From contig JBDHJR010000003.1 in the NCBI GenBank assembly GCA_039586815.1, forward strand, positions 79,008 through 143,007: a stretch of DNA of 64,000 nt, written 5' to 3'. The DNA is from WVYX01 sp039586815 (lineage in GTDB: Bacteria > Gemmatimonadota > Gemmatimonadetes > Gemmatimonadales > GWC2-71-9). A program made the position numbers and the translations under genes. How positions within the stretch are numbered: position 1 is the first letter of the stretch; every line of letters begins with the position of its first letter. Of this stretch, positions 12,119 to 20,934 are shown one piece after another. The notes below the pieces were generated by a model, which saw only the letters and a program-made list of their open reading frames with translations, made no database searches and was not told the origin of the DNA.

Positions 12119-13495
12119 CTACCCCCGCCCGAACGTGAGCAGCGTGAGGGCCGCGCGCCACGCGGCCGGCAACATGAACCAGATCACGATTAGCAGCAGC
12201 ACCGGCGTCAGGTAACGCACGAAGAACGCCCATGCCCTGCGGGGGGCGGGGTTCTCCATGCCCTTGGCCAGCTCTTCGTCCGCCTTCCCGAGGATGGTGT
12301 AGCCCACCAGGATCGCGGTGAAGAACCCGCCCACGATCAGCAGGAAGTTCCCCACGAAAGTGTCGGCGGCGCCGAGGAAGTCGATGTTGAAGGCCGACGG
12401 CAATCCAGCCAGCGCGATCATGACTCCAAACCAGAGAGCCGCCTGCTTGCGCGACCAGCCCCAGCCGTCGATCACCGCCGAGACCACTACCTCCAGCAGC
12501 GAGATCGACGAGGTGAGCGCCGCGAAGAACAGCATGATGAAGAACGCGCTGAGCACGATACCGCCGAGCGTACCCAGGCTCTGGAGCCCGGCGGGGAGCG
12601 CGATGAACAGCGTCCCGACCGTGTTGTCGGAGATGGCTTCACCCAGCCCGATGGCGCCGGAGAGACCGAAGTGGAAAATGACGGGGAAGATGACCAGGCC
12701 CGCCACGAACGCGACCCCGAAATCGCACAGCGCGACCGTCGCCGCCTCCTTCCCCAGGTTCTCCTTGGAGGTTAGGTAGGAGGCGTACGTCATCATCGCG
12801 CCCATGCCGAGGCTCAGGGAGAAGAACGCCTGTCCCGCGGCGAGCCGGATGACGTTGGGATCGAGCAGCTCTCCAAACTGCGGGCGCAGGTAGTAGCCGT
12901 ACCCTGCACCGCTCCCGCCCAGCGTCGCGGCCCAAATAGCGAGGCCCACGAGCAGGAAGAACAGGAGCGGCATGAGGATCAGCGCCGCCCGTTCGAGGCC
13001 GCGCTTCACGCCCGCGACCACGATGAGGATGGTGAGGGCCATGAATACGACGTGAGATACGACCGCCGGCAGGCCGGTGGAGACGGACCCGAAGTACGCG
13101 CCGGTATCGGTGCCGATGGCGCCTCGTACCGCGTCGAGCGCGTAGCGCATGGTCCAACCGGCGATCACCGAGTAGTACGACAGGATCCCGAAGCCGCAGA
13201 ACACGAACATCCAGCCCAATGGCGCCCACTTGGGTCCGCCGAGGCGCTGCACCGCCACCACCGGCGACTCCTGCGACATGCGGCCCACGATGAACTCCGA
13301 CGTCATGATGGGCACGCCGATCAACGCGATGAACACGATGTAGAGGAGCACGAACGCCGCGCCACCGCCTTCGGCGGCTACATACGAGAAGCGCCACATG
13401 TTGCCCAGGCCCACCGCTGAGCCGACGGCTGCCAGAATGAACCCGGCTCTGGTGGCCCACGAGTCCCGGCTGCGGGTCGCCGCGGGATCCGTCAT
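12119..13495 (-). CDS. Sodium:neurotransmitter symporter (SNF) family transporter
   Basis: This inner-membrane Na+-coupled solute carrier of the LeuT/NSS fold has 458 residues and about 11-12 hydrophobic helices. The N-terminal family signature is clear (W-x-x-R-x-G-F-I-L, then GSAVGLGNMWRF), covering the Na+ and substrate sites in TM1. Bacterial members import amino acids or related amines. A good ribosome-binding site (AGGAG) precedes the ATG. The gene lies 18 bases downstream of a TetR regulator gene in the same direction, so it is probably that regulator's target. Confidence 0.94.
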   Translation of the reverse strand: MTDPAATRSRDSWATRAGFILAAVGSAVGLGNMWRFSYVAAEGGGAAFVLLYIVFIALIGVPIMTSEFIVGRMSQESPVVAVQRLGGPKWAPLGWMFVFCGFGILSYYSVIAGWTMRYALDAVRGAIGTDTGAYFGSVSTGLPAVVSHVVFMALTILIVVAGVKRGLERAALILMPLLFFLLVGLAIWAATLGGSGAGYGYYLRPQFGELLDPNVIRLAAGQAFFSLSLGMGAMMTYASYLTSKENLGKEAATVALCDFGVAFVAGLVIFPVIFHFGLSGAIGLGEAISDNTVGTLFIALPAGLQSLGTLGGIVLSAFFIMLFFAALTSSISLLEVVVSAVIDGWGWSRKQAALWFGVMIALAGLPSAFNIDFLGAADTFVGNFLLIVGGFFTAILVGYTILGKADEELAKGMENPAPRRAWAFFVRYLTPVLLLIVIWFMLPAAWRAALTLLTFGRG

Positions 13496-13513
13496 GGAGT
13501 GATCTCCTGGTTG

Positions 13514-14137
13514 CTAGAGGTTACCCTGCTGAGCCTTAATCGCATCCCACGCGGCGTCGAATACCTGCTGCGGTCCGATGTGCTGCGCGGTCCAGTCCTG
13601 ACTCGAGATCCGCTCCAGCGCCAGCTTGACCAGCGCCAGCCATACGTCGGTCCAGACCTCCGCCGATCCGGAGCGGACTTCGCCCGCCGACTTCCCCGTG
13701 GCGATCACCTTGCTGATCTCTTCCCGTAGCTCGGCGAATCCGTCGCGGCTCTTGGTGTCCAGCAAGTCACCCAGCCGGGTGAGAAAGACCAACTTGATGA
13801 GCGCCGGGTCACTGCCCGCCAGATCCCGCCATGTGGCCGCGATGTGCCCCAGGCGCTCGCGGCAGCCGAGGGAGGCAGGAGCATCCTTCACTGCCGACAA
13901 TAGCAGTCGGACAGCTGCGCGGTGGATTTCGTTGAGTAGGTGTTCCTTGCCGTCGAAGTGGCGGTAGATGGTCCCTTCCGCGACGCCCGCTCGCCTGGCG
14001 ATCTGCGGCGTGGTGCTGGTGTGGTAACCCTGCGTGGTGAACAGGTCGAGCGCGGCCCGCACGAGTCGCTCTCGCGTTCCCGCCGGGTCACGTCGACGCC
14101 GGCCGCCGGGTCTTGGGGTGTCCTGGGGGTGAGCCAT
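13514..14137 (-). CDS. TetR/AcrR-family transcriptional regulator
   Basis: This is a ligand-responsive repressor of 207 residues. The N-terminal helix-turn-helix is typical (ALDLFTTQGYHTSTT, then IARRAGVAEGTIYRHF). The C-terminal ligand domain is not recognisable to a subfamily. I use ATG 14137; the frame is open up to 14182. It precedes the SNF symporter gene by 18 bases and probably controls both genes, by family analogy. It diverges from the thioredoxin-like gene. Confidence 0.9.
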   Translation of the reverse strand: MAHPQDTPRPGGRRRRDPAGTRERLVRAALDLFTTQGYHTSTTPQIARRAGVAEGTIYRHFDGKEHLLNEIHRAAVRLLLSAVKDAPASLGCRERLGHIAATWRDLAGSDPALIKLVFLTRLGDLLDTKSRDGFAELREEISKVIATGKSAGEVRSGSAEVWTDVWLALVKLALERISSQDWTAQHIGPQQVFDAAWDAIKAQQGNL

Positions 14138-14250
14138 CACTCGCAACTCTATCACGCTGGAGCCGCTCTGCCAAGCCGACACCTTATCTTTGAGAGAGTA
14201 CCGCGTGGTGGTGGTGCGGCCTGTCGGCGACTACGACCGGCCGAAGGAAG

Positions 14251-14799
14251 ATGAGCGAGGGAGTGATGATGGCGGCGGGAGCGACCCTGGATTTTCCGCA
14301 GCTGTGGGAGGCGGCAACACCGTACGCGCGCTTTTCCGAGGAAGCGCAGGACCTCAAGGGCCTGTGGCAGGGACTGTACAAGAAGGCTCGGTCCCCCGAG
14401 TGGGCGCTAGAGGCAGCGCGCACGAAAGGCAAGGGCGCCCACCTGCTCGTCATCGCCGAAGATTGGTGTTGGGATGCAGCCAACACCGTGCCCCCGCTGG
14501 CCAGGCTCACCGACGAGGCCGGCACGCTGCGGCTCCGCATCATATCGCGTGACGAGAACCCGGCGTTGATGGATCGCTACCTCACCAATGGGACGCGCTC
14601 CATCCCGATTGTCGTCGTACTCACCGCCGACTTCGACGAGCTGGGTCACTGGGGTCCCCGACCGAGTGAGCTGCAGGCCTGGGCTGGGGCGAACAAGGGT
14701 GCGATGGAGAAGAAGGAGTTCTACACGGAGATGCGGCGGTGGCACGTAAAGGACGGAGGCGAGTCGACGCTCCGGGAGGTCTTAAAGATTCTCGCGTAG
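14251..14799 (+). CDS. Thioredoxin-fold protein (Thioredoxin_9-like)
   Basis: This protein of 182 residues has a thioredoxin-like core after a ~60-residue helical N-terminus. The active-site region reads EDWCWDA, with one cysteine (C73) and alanine where the second cysteine of CxxC would be. The cis-Pro region is SIPIVVVL. Single-Cys WCxDA is what I recall as usual for this subfamily, so a classical dithiol oxidoreductase role is unlikely. ATG 14251 and ATG 14269 are both possible starts. Confidence 0.75.
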   Translation: MSEGVMMAAGATLDFPQLWEAATPYARFSEEAQDLKGLWQGLYKKARSPEWALEAARTKGKGAHLLVIAEDWCWDAANTVPPLARLTDEAGTLRLRIISRDENPALMDRYLTNGTRSIPIVVVLTADFDELGHWGPRPSELQAWAGANKGAMEKKEFYTEMRRWHVKDGGESTLREVLKILA

Positions 14800-15105
14800 C
14801 TCGGCGGGTTGCGGGGACGGGAAGGACCTCTCGGGCAGCACTTCCGACGCACAGGCCCACCACCCCGCGAATCCTATTCCACCCACCAGCCCAACCCCCG
14901 GAAGCGCTGCCTTACGAGGTCCCCCCCGTCCCCTGGGCTGCCGTGCTCCGCCTGATCTCCCATGCTCCCGGGCGCCGGCGGGAGCCCCCGCTCGAATGCT
15001 CGCTCAGGTGGCACGACGGCCTCGCGTACCGACCGCTGCGAGCCGCCGCTGAATCTCCAGCCCTCCGGGGGCGACAGCAGACGCCCCCGGGCTGATTCGA
15101 CCTCC
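14800..15105. other. Intergenic stretch with two strong hairpins
   Basis: No convincing gene is seen in this 306-base gap between the convergent thioredoxin-like and lat genes. It holds two perfect stems: 14964-14985 (GCTCCCG / CGGGAGC) and 15065-15090 (CCGGGGGCG / CGCCCCCGG, 8-base loop). The second lies 16 bases beyond the lat stop and may end that transcript, although no U-run follows on either strand. Confidence 0.5.
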
Positions 15106-16413
15106 CTACTTCCCCAGCTGCGCCCGCAGGATCTTCAGCGACTTCTTCACATCGTCCTGGCTGAATACCAGGCTGGGGCGGAAGCGGACCGAGCGCGGTC
15201 CGCAGGCGAGCGTGGCGAAGCCGGCCTCCCAGCAGCGCTGACGCAGGGAGTCGCGCGCGTCACCGTCGGGCATGTCGAAGGCGAGCAGCAGCCCGCGTCC
15301 CCGCACGTTGGTTACCTGGGGGAAGTCGGCCTGCAGCTCTTCCAGACCCGCCTTGAACATCGCGCCGACGTTGGCCGCGTTCTCCACCAGGCCTTCATCC
15401 CGTATGATCTCGAGGTAGCGGGCGCACCGCACCATGTCGACGAGGTTGCCACCCCAGGTGGAGTTGATGCGTGAGGAGACGCGGAAGACGTTGGTCTCGA
15501 CCTCATCGATCCGCTTGGTGCTCATGACTCCGCACACCTGGGTCTTCTTGCCGAACGACACGAGGTCGGGTGTGACGCCTAGCTGCTGGAACGCCCATGT
15601 CGTGCCGGTCACGCCCATGCCGGTCTGCACCTCATCGAAGATCAGGAGCGCCTCGTGCTGGTCGGCCAACGCGCGCAGCCGCTGCATGAACTCAGGTCGG
15701 AAGTGGCTGTCACCGCCCTCGCACTGGATCGGCTCGATGAGGATCCCGGCGATGCCATGGGGGTCCGCGGCGAACGCAGCCTCGATCTCCTGCACCGACT
15801 GCTCCTCTGCCCGCGCGACCGCTCCCTCGTCAGTAGGGAAGGTGATCTTCGGGTTGGACACCCGGGGCCAGTCGAACTTGGGGAAGTCCCGGATCTTGAG
15901 GGGCTCGGTGTTGGTGACCGAGAGCGTATATCCGCTGCGGCCGTGGAACGCCTCGCGGAAGTGCAGGATCTTGTCGCCACCTCCTTCGATGCCCTTGGCC
16001 CTGTTCTTCTGCGCCTTCCAATCGAAGGCCGCCTTCATGGCGTTCTCGACCGCAAGCGCGCCGCCGGCAATGAAGAAGAGGTAGCGGAACTCTTCGGGCA
16101 CGGCGAGCTCGCGAAAGGTGCGCACGAAGCCCGCGAACTCCGCGGAGTAGATGTCGCTGTTCGCCGGGTTCGCCAGGGCCGCCTGCATGAGTGACTCGCG
16201 AAAGCCCTCGTCGGCCATCTTGGGGTGGTTGTGACCGATCGGCAGAGTGGCGAAGTAGGTGTAGCAGTCGATGTATTCCTTGCCCTCCAGCGCGTCGACG
16301 ATGACCGAGCCGTGGGACTTCTTCAGGTCGATGACGATGTGAAAGCCGTCGACCAGGATATTGCTCTCCAGAATCGGGAAGACCTGATCGGCGGGAACTG
16401 TGACTTCCGCCAT
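15106..16413 (-). CDS. lat: L-lysine 6-transaminase
   Basis: This class III PLP aminotransferase has 435 residues. It moves the epsilon-amino group of lysine to 2-oxoglutarate, giving 2-aminoadipate 6-semialdehyde and glutamate. Family-specific stretches match the mycobacterial enzyme as I remember it: FFIAGGALAVENA(M)KAAFDWK, FHGRSGYTLS, IFDEVQTG and FGKKTQVCGVM, with PLP lysine K290. ATG 16413 is preceded by AAAGGAG. The semialdehyde dehydrogenase that would complete lysine breakdown is not adjacent, so the pathway must be completed elsewhere, or the product is used otherwise. Confidence 0.93.
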   Translation of the reverse strand: MAEVTVPADQVFPILESNILVDGFHIVIDLKKSHGSVIVDALEGKEYIDCYTYFATLPIGHNHPKMADEGFRESLMQAALANPANSDIYSAEFAGFVRTFRELAVPEEFRYLFFIAGGALAVENAMKAAFDWKAQKNRAKGIEGGGDKILHFREAFHGRSGYTLSVTNTEPLKIRDFPKFDWPRVSNPKITFPTDEGAVARAEEQSVQEIEAAFAADPHGIAGILIEPIQCEGGDSHFRPEFMQRLRALADQHEALLIFDEVQTGMGVTGTTWAFQQLGVTPDLVSFGKKTQVCGVMSTKRIDEVETNVFRVSSRINSTWGGNLVDMVRCARYLEIIRDEGLVENAANVGAMFKAGLEELQADFPQVTNVRGRGLLLAFDMPDGDARDSLRQRCWEAGFATLACGPRSVRFRPSLVFSQDDVKKSLKILRAQLGK

Positions 16414-16705
16414 GGTGCGCTCCTTTCGCGTTGTGCGGCTCAACTACACGACTGGATTGGGGAGCGACCGGCACGCCCTCGGGCGGCGTCGAGAACTGCG
16501 GCTCGGGGACGGGTCCGGTGCTAGCGCACCGCCCCGTTGGGTGGGGCGAAGATCCCTGGACGGGCCTGCCGGGGCAGGAGTCTGCTCGGAGAGTGGGCAG
16601 TGCTACGCAACTCGATACACCTCGACCTTTACGGGTGCTGCATCTCTGTGGAAATCTAACCGACGGTGCGAGCCAGGCCAGGCGGAGGCTCGCGGTACAG
16701 TGCCG

Positions 16706-17893
16706 TCAGTAGGTCCAGGAGGTGTAGAACAGCGCGAGCAGGCGGTTCTCGGGGCCGATCCCCACGGTCCCGCCGATGATCGCGGCCCGGAAGAGCTGCA
16801 CCATCAGGCCGCCGCCCCCGCCCCACTTGAGGTCCTCGCTGGTGAGCCTGAACTCGCTGGTGGGAAATACTCGGCCTACGTCGACGAAGCCGAGCAGCGT
16901 CACGCGGAACAGCGTGGGCTCCGCCAGCAGATCGTAATGCACGTCGAAGTTGCCCAGGAGCTTGTCGGAGTCGAGGTGCCGCATGCGCCACAGACCGCGA
17001 TGAGAGCGCGAGCCGCCCAACACCGAGAAGGGGCGCTCCATGTGTTCGATGCGGTAGTACGTCCCTAGTCGCGGTGCCTTGTTCATCGTCTGCCCCAGCA
17101 CCCGGGCCGAGACGACCGCCCTGTCGCCAATGCCGAGGTATCCCTGCGCCGAGAGCAGGAAGCGGGTGTAGGTCAGGTCCCCCAGGACCGAAGAGTCCGC
17201 GGCGGCCGCCACAGCTTGCAGCAACATCCCGCTCCGCGGGGCCACCTCGTCGTTGCGGGTGTCGAGGATCAGCCCGATGCGGGCTGACACGTCCCCGGTG
17301 GGAACTCCGATGGTGGGGTCCAGCCCTGCCTGCCGGTCGAGCGCCAGCTGGCTCTCGCCCGGCAGGGTATCGATGTGCCACTCCTCGACGTTGAAGCCCA
17401 CCATGATGCGCAGTGGACCCACGATGCGGCGTTGCACCTCACCGTACGCGAACGCCCGCCGATTGTTGGAGCGATAGAAGAACTCGTTCTCGTCGGTGAC
17501 GTTTGCCTCGTCCCACACCGACGCGTTGCCGATCCCGAAGTAGTTCTCTCTCGCGCGTCGCACCCACTGGCCCTGCAGTACGAAACGCCAGCCGTCGATC
17601 AGCTTGGGGGCGCGCCACTCGACGTTGAACTGCTTGCTGCCGTGCGTCCCGAAGAAGAAATCGAGCGAGAGCTTGGCGCGGTACGGCGGTGGCGCTTCCC
17701 AGTCGTCGTAGCCCAGCTGGTTGATCTGCGCGTAGTACAGACCCAGCGCGAAGCCGTCGCGGTTGGAGTAGTAGATCTTCGGGTACGAAACGTCGGTCCA
17801 GTCGTGGCCGAACGTGGGCAGGTTGGGCAACTGCGCCCGGGCTGCGCCCACCGAAACCGCGAGCAGGACTAGAACAGCCGCTAAGTATTTCAC
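16706..17893 (-). CDS. BamA/surface-antigen-type outer-membrane barrel
   Basis: The 395-residue protein has a clear signal peptide (LAAVLVLLAVSVGAARAQ) and a beta-barrel of alternating residues through the rest. It ends in aromatic residues (YTSWTY), the outer-membrane insertion signal. The 'surface antigen' part of the Omp85 family is the best match, without POTRA domains, so it is not BamA itself. The start is only 9 bases downstream of the asparaginase stop, so the two are likely co-transcribed. It indicates a Gram-negative envelope. The transported substrate is unknown. Confidence 0.82.
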   Translation of the reverse strand: MKYLAAVLVLLAVSVGAARAQLPNLPTFGHDWTDVSYPKIYYSNRDGFALGLYYAQINQLGYDDWEAPPPYRAKLSLDFFFGTHGSKQFNVEWRAPKLIDGWRFVLQGQWVRRARENYFGIGNASVWDEANVTDENEFFYRSNNRRAFAYGEVQRRIVGPLRIMVGFNVEEWHIDTLPGESQLALDRQAGLDPTIGVPTGDVSARIGLILDTRNDEVAPRSGMLLQAVAAAADSSVLGDLTYTRFLLSAQGYLGIGDRAVVSARVLGQTMNKAPRLGTYYRIEHMERPFSVLGGSRSHRGLWRMRHLDSDKLLGNFDVHYDLLAEPTLFRVTLLGFVDVGRVFPTSEFRLTSEDLKWGGGGGLMVQLFRAAIIGGTVGIGPENRLLALFYTSWTY

Positions 17894-17901
17894 GCGCCGC
17901 C

Positions 17902-18984
17902 TTAGGGATACCGCTCGTACAGGTAGGCGGAGTCGTACAGCCGGGCGGTCTCGCCGTCGAAGGCTGCGTACTGCCGGGGCGTCCGGCGTGCGGGGTCGTC
18001 AGACGCGCGGTGCGACCAGATGGTCGCGCCGCCGAACTCGCCCCGTTTGTTCACTGCGTAGAAGTTGAGGCCGAAACGCGGGCGGCCTTGCTCGTCGAGC
18101 AGCCGCGGCTCCGTGGTGGCCACGACCCGCCGCAGCGTCTCCAGCGCCGCGTCGGTGGGCGACATGCCCCGCCGCATGAATTCGACCGTCAGGAACGCTC
18201 CGCACACCTTGATGTTGGCCTCGCCGCGGCCCGTAGAGCCGGCTGCACCCACGTCGTTGTCGGTGTACTGGCCGGCGCCAATCAGCGGTGAATCTCCCAC
18301 GCGGCCCGGGATCTTCCAGGCCAGCCCGCTCGTGGTGGTGATTGAGGAGACGTCGCCGTTCGTGTTCACGGTGTTGCAGTTGATCGTGCCGTGCCGTTCG
18401 GGCACCGTCATGCGCTCCTCCCGCGGCACGTTGATCCAGTCGTCGTCGGGGCCGCGATTCGCCCGCCAATGGAGCCAGATCTCGCGCGCTCTCGCGGTGA
18501 GTAGGTTCTCCTCCTTGAAGCCGTAGGAGAGCGCGAACTGCTTGGCGCCCTCGCCCACCAGCATGATGTGGTCCGTGTACAGCAGCACGTACTTGGCCAC
18601 GACGCTCGGGGTCTTGATTCCCTCCAGTGCGCCGACGGCTCCGGCACGGCGGGTCGGACCGTGCATGCAGGACGCGTCGAGCTGGACGACGCCATGCTCG
18701 TTGGGGAGGCCGCCATAGCCCACGGACGTATCCTCCGGGTCCAGCTCCTGGATCTTCACACCCTCGACCGCGGCGTCGAGCGTATCGACCCCCTGCTGCA
18801 TCAACTCTCCGGCCTTTTGCACGGCAAGGAGCCCGTTGGCGGACGCGACGGCCACGTTACCGGCGGCCGGCCGCACGTGCACTGCGGGCGCGCCCTTCGC
18901 GGCGATCGTTGGCCCGAGAGCGACGCCGGCAGCGAGACCGGAGGCTGCGCCCAGGAAGTCTCGGCGAGTCAGTGAATCGGACAC
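17902..18984 (-). CDS. Tat-exported N4-(beta-GlcNAc)-asparaginase / isoaspartyl peptidase family
   Basis: This is an Ntn-hydrolase precursor of 360 residues that cleaves itself before an active-site threonine. The N-terminus carries a twin-arginine signal (LTRRDFLGAASGLAAG). The cleavage site is HGTIN, where Thr would become the new N-terminus, followed by the substrate loop IPGRVGDSP and the GAGQYTDNDVGAAG loop typical of glycosylasparaginases. The likely role is removal of asparagine-linked amides or isoaspartyl bonds in the periplasm. GTG 18984 is chosen because GAGGAGG lies just upstream; the frame stays open to 19203. Confidence 0.9.
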   Translation of the reverse strand: MSDSLTRRDFLGAASGLAAGVALGPTIAAKGAPAVHVRPAAGNVAVASANGLLAVQKAGELMQQGVDTLDAAVEGVKIQELDPEDTSVGYGGLPNEHGVVQLDASCMHGPTRRAGAVGALEGIKTPSVVAKYVLLYTDHIMLVGEGAKQFALSYGFKEENLLTARAREIWLHWRANRGPDDDWINVPREERMTVPERHGTINCNTVNTNGDVSSITTTSGLAWKIPGRVGDSPLIGAGQYTDNDVGAAGSTGRGEANIKVCGAFLTVEFMRRGMSPTDAALETLRRVVATTEPRLLDEQGRPRFGLNFYAVNKRGEFGGATIWSHRASDDPARRTPRQYAAFDGETARLYDSAYLYERYP

Positions 18985-19062
18985 GGTGGACCCCTCCTCA
19001 CGAGGTGAAACCGGTTCTGGCAAGCACCGCGAAATAAGGTAGGCGGGAGGACCCTCGTCAAC

Positions 19063-19821
19063 TTGATTCCGGCTCTGAGGCGCCGTACGTTGACCCGCGT
19101 GAGGGACCCGCACGTATCCGTGGTGCTGCCGGTCTATAACGAGCGGGAGAACCTGGCGCCGCTGCTTGAGGAGATCGCCGTAACCCTGCGAGATATTGCG
19201 CATGAAGTGGTTGCGGTAGATGACGGCTCCGGCGACGGATCGCTCGACGAGCTGAGACGGCTCGAGGCACGGTACCCCGGGCTGCGAATCGTGGCATTGG
19301 AGCGCAACGTCGGGCAGAGCGCGGCCTTCGTGGCGGGAGGTGACGCGGCGCTCGGCGAGGTCGTAGTGCTCATGGATGCCGACGGCCAGAACGACCCGGC
19401 CGACATTCCCGGATTACTCCAGCGGCTCGCGGCTGACGCGGCACTCAGTGCGGTGGTCGGTTACCGGGTGCGGCGGGCCGATTCCCGCTGGAAGGTGCTT
19501 CAGGGCCGGATCGCCAACCGGGTGCGCAACAGGATCACCGGCGATGCCGTGCGGGACACGGGCTGCTCGCTGAAGGCCATCCGCAGGGGCGTGATGGGGA
19601 CGCTGCCGCGGTTCGACGGGATGCACCGCTTTCTCCCTACGCTGATTCGGATGCAGGGAGGCACGGTGGCGGAGGTACCCGTTTCGCATCGCCCTCGGCG
19701 CCATGGGCGAAGCAGTTACGGGATGTGGAACCGGGCAGCCCGCGGGCTGCGGGATGCTCTGGGCGTGCGCTGGCTCCGTCGGCGCTCGCTGCGCTTCGCG
19801 ATCAGAGAGGACGGCACCTGA
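19063..19821 (+). CDS. Family 2 glycosyltransferase (polyprenyl-phosphate sugar transferase type)
   Basis: This GT-A enzyme of ~250 residues resembles dolichol-phosphate mannosyltransferase and ArnC-like enzymes. Motifs are VVLPVYNERENL, the VDDGSGDGS nucleotide site and MDADGQNDP (metal-binding D-x-D). No C-terminal membrane helices are present. The start is uncertain: TTG 19063 has GGAGG 12 bases upstream, and GTG 19099 is an alternative. It is the first gene of a tight operon; the next gene begins 2 bases after its stop. Confidence 0.85.
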   Translation: MIPALRRRTLTRVRDPHVSVVLPVYNERENLAPLLEEIAVTLRDIAHEVVAVDDGSGDGSLDELRRLEARYPGLRIVALERNVGQSAAFVAGGDAALGEVVVLMDADGQNDPADIPGLLQRLAADAALSAVVGYRVRRADSRWKVLQGRIANRVRNRITGDAVRDTGCSLKAIRRGVMGTLPRFDGMHRFLPTLIRMQGGTVAEVPVSHRPRRHGRSSYGMWNRAARGLRDALGVRWLRRRSLRFAIREDGT

Positions 19822-19823
19822 CC

Positions 19824-20888
19824 ATGCCACGTCGCAAGCGACTCGATCCCTCGATCTTCCACCTGCCGGTGGAGAAGATGAGATCGGGCTACTACACCGA
19901 TAAGTACTTCGTCAGGGCGCGGGAGGTGGTGGTCGCCGATGGTCACCGGCCCATTGTGCTGATGCAGGTGTTCGGCAAATCCCATGCCTTCCTCGGCGGC
20001 ATCGACGAGGCGATCGCGATCCTCAAGCTCTGCTCCCACTCCTGGGAGGACCTCACCGTTCACGCCCTGTACGACGGCGACGAGATCGCTCCATGGGAAA
20101 CCGTGATGACGATCAAGGGGCCGTACGATGCGTTCGCGCACCTCGAGACGCTGTACGTCGGCGTGCTGGCGCGGCGCACGCGTGTGGGCACCAACACGCG
20201 CCTGGTGGTTGAGGCTGCCAGGCCCAAGGACGTGATGTTCTTCCCCGCGCGCCACGATCATTGGCTGGTGCAGACAGGGGACGGGTACGCGGCGCACATC
20301 GCGGGGGCCATCGGTGTCTCGACCGACGCGCAGGCATCGTGGTGGGGCAGCGAGGGTGTCGGCACGGTGCCGCATGCCATGATCGCCGCGTACGGTGGGG
20401 ACACGGCGCTGGCGGCGCAGAAGTTCGCCGAGTTCATGCCCGAGGACGTGAAGCTTATCAGTCTGGTGGACTTCGAGAATGACAGCGTGCGCACCTCGCT
20501 GGACGTCGCGCGTGCGCTCGGGTCCCGGCTGTACGGAGTACGGCTCGACACCTCCGCTACTCTGGTGGACCGGTCGATCTGCGAAGGCATGGGGGACTTC
20601 GATCCCCGCGGGGTGAGTCCTCAGCTCGTGCATAACGTGCGTGAGGCGCTCGATGCCGAGGGCTTCACAGATGTGAAGATCGTGGTGTCGGGGGGATTCA
20701 CGGTCGAGAAGATTCGGGCGTTCGAGGATGCCGGTGTGCCGGTCGACACTTACGGCGTAGGCTCTTCCCTGTTCCGCGGCCAGGGCAGGTACGACTTCAC
20801 CGCGGACGTCGTAATGAAGGACGGAGAGCCGTGCGCCAAGGTGGGGCGGTGGTATCGGCCCAACGAGCGATTGGAGCTGGTGGAGTAG
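19824..20888 (+). CDS. Nicotinate phosphoribosyltransferase-like enzyme
   Basis: The family converts nicotinate and PRPP to nicotinate mononucleotide, the entry step of NAD salvage. The protein has 354 residues, the short form of the family. The phosphate-binding loop is near the C-terminus (VVSGGFTVEK, then YGVGSSLF), and the ARHDHW and DTSATLVDRS stretches lie in the active-site barrel. It sits directly before a nicotinamidase-like gene, which makes the NAD role more likely than other PRTase functions. I use ATG 19824, 2 bases after the previous stop. Confidence 0.85.
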   Translation: MPRRKRLDPSIFHLPVEKMRSGYYTDKYFVRAREVVVADGHRPIVLMQVFGKSHAFLGGIDEAIAILKLCSHSWEDLTVHALYDGDEIAPWETVMTIKGPYDAFAHLETLYVGVLARRTRVGTNTRLVVEAARPKDVMFFPARHDHWLVQTGDGYAAHIAGAIGVSTDAQASWWGSEGVGTVPHAMIAAYGGDTALAAQKFAEFMPEDVKLISLVDFENDSVRTSLDVARALGSRLYGVRLDTSATLVDRSICEGMGDFDPRGVSPQLVHNVREALDAEGFTDVKIVVSGGFTVEKIRAFEDAGVPVDTYGVGSSLFRGQGRYDFTADVVMKDGEPCAKVGRWYRPNERLELVE

Positions 20889-20934
20889 GTGAAGGAGAAC
20901 GGGGAACGGTTCCAGCACCGCCAGGGACGGACTG

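Noticed and set aside
14251..14799. Loss of the second active-site Cys in the thioredoxin-like protein as an unusual mutation
   Set aside because: Single-Cys WCxDA is, as far as I recall, the usual state in this subfamily.
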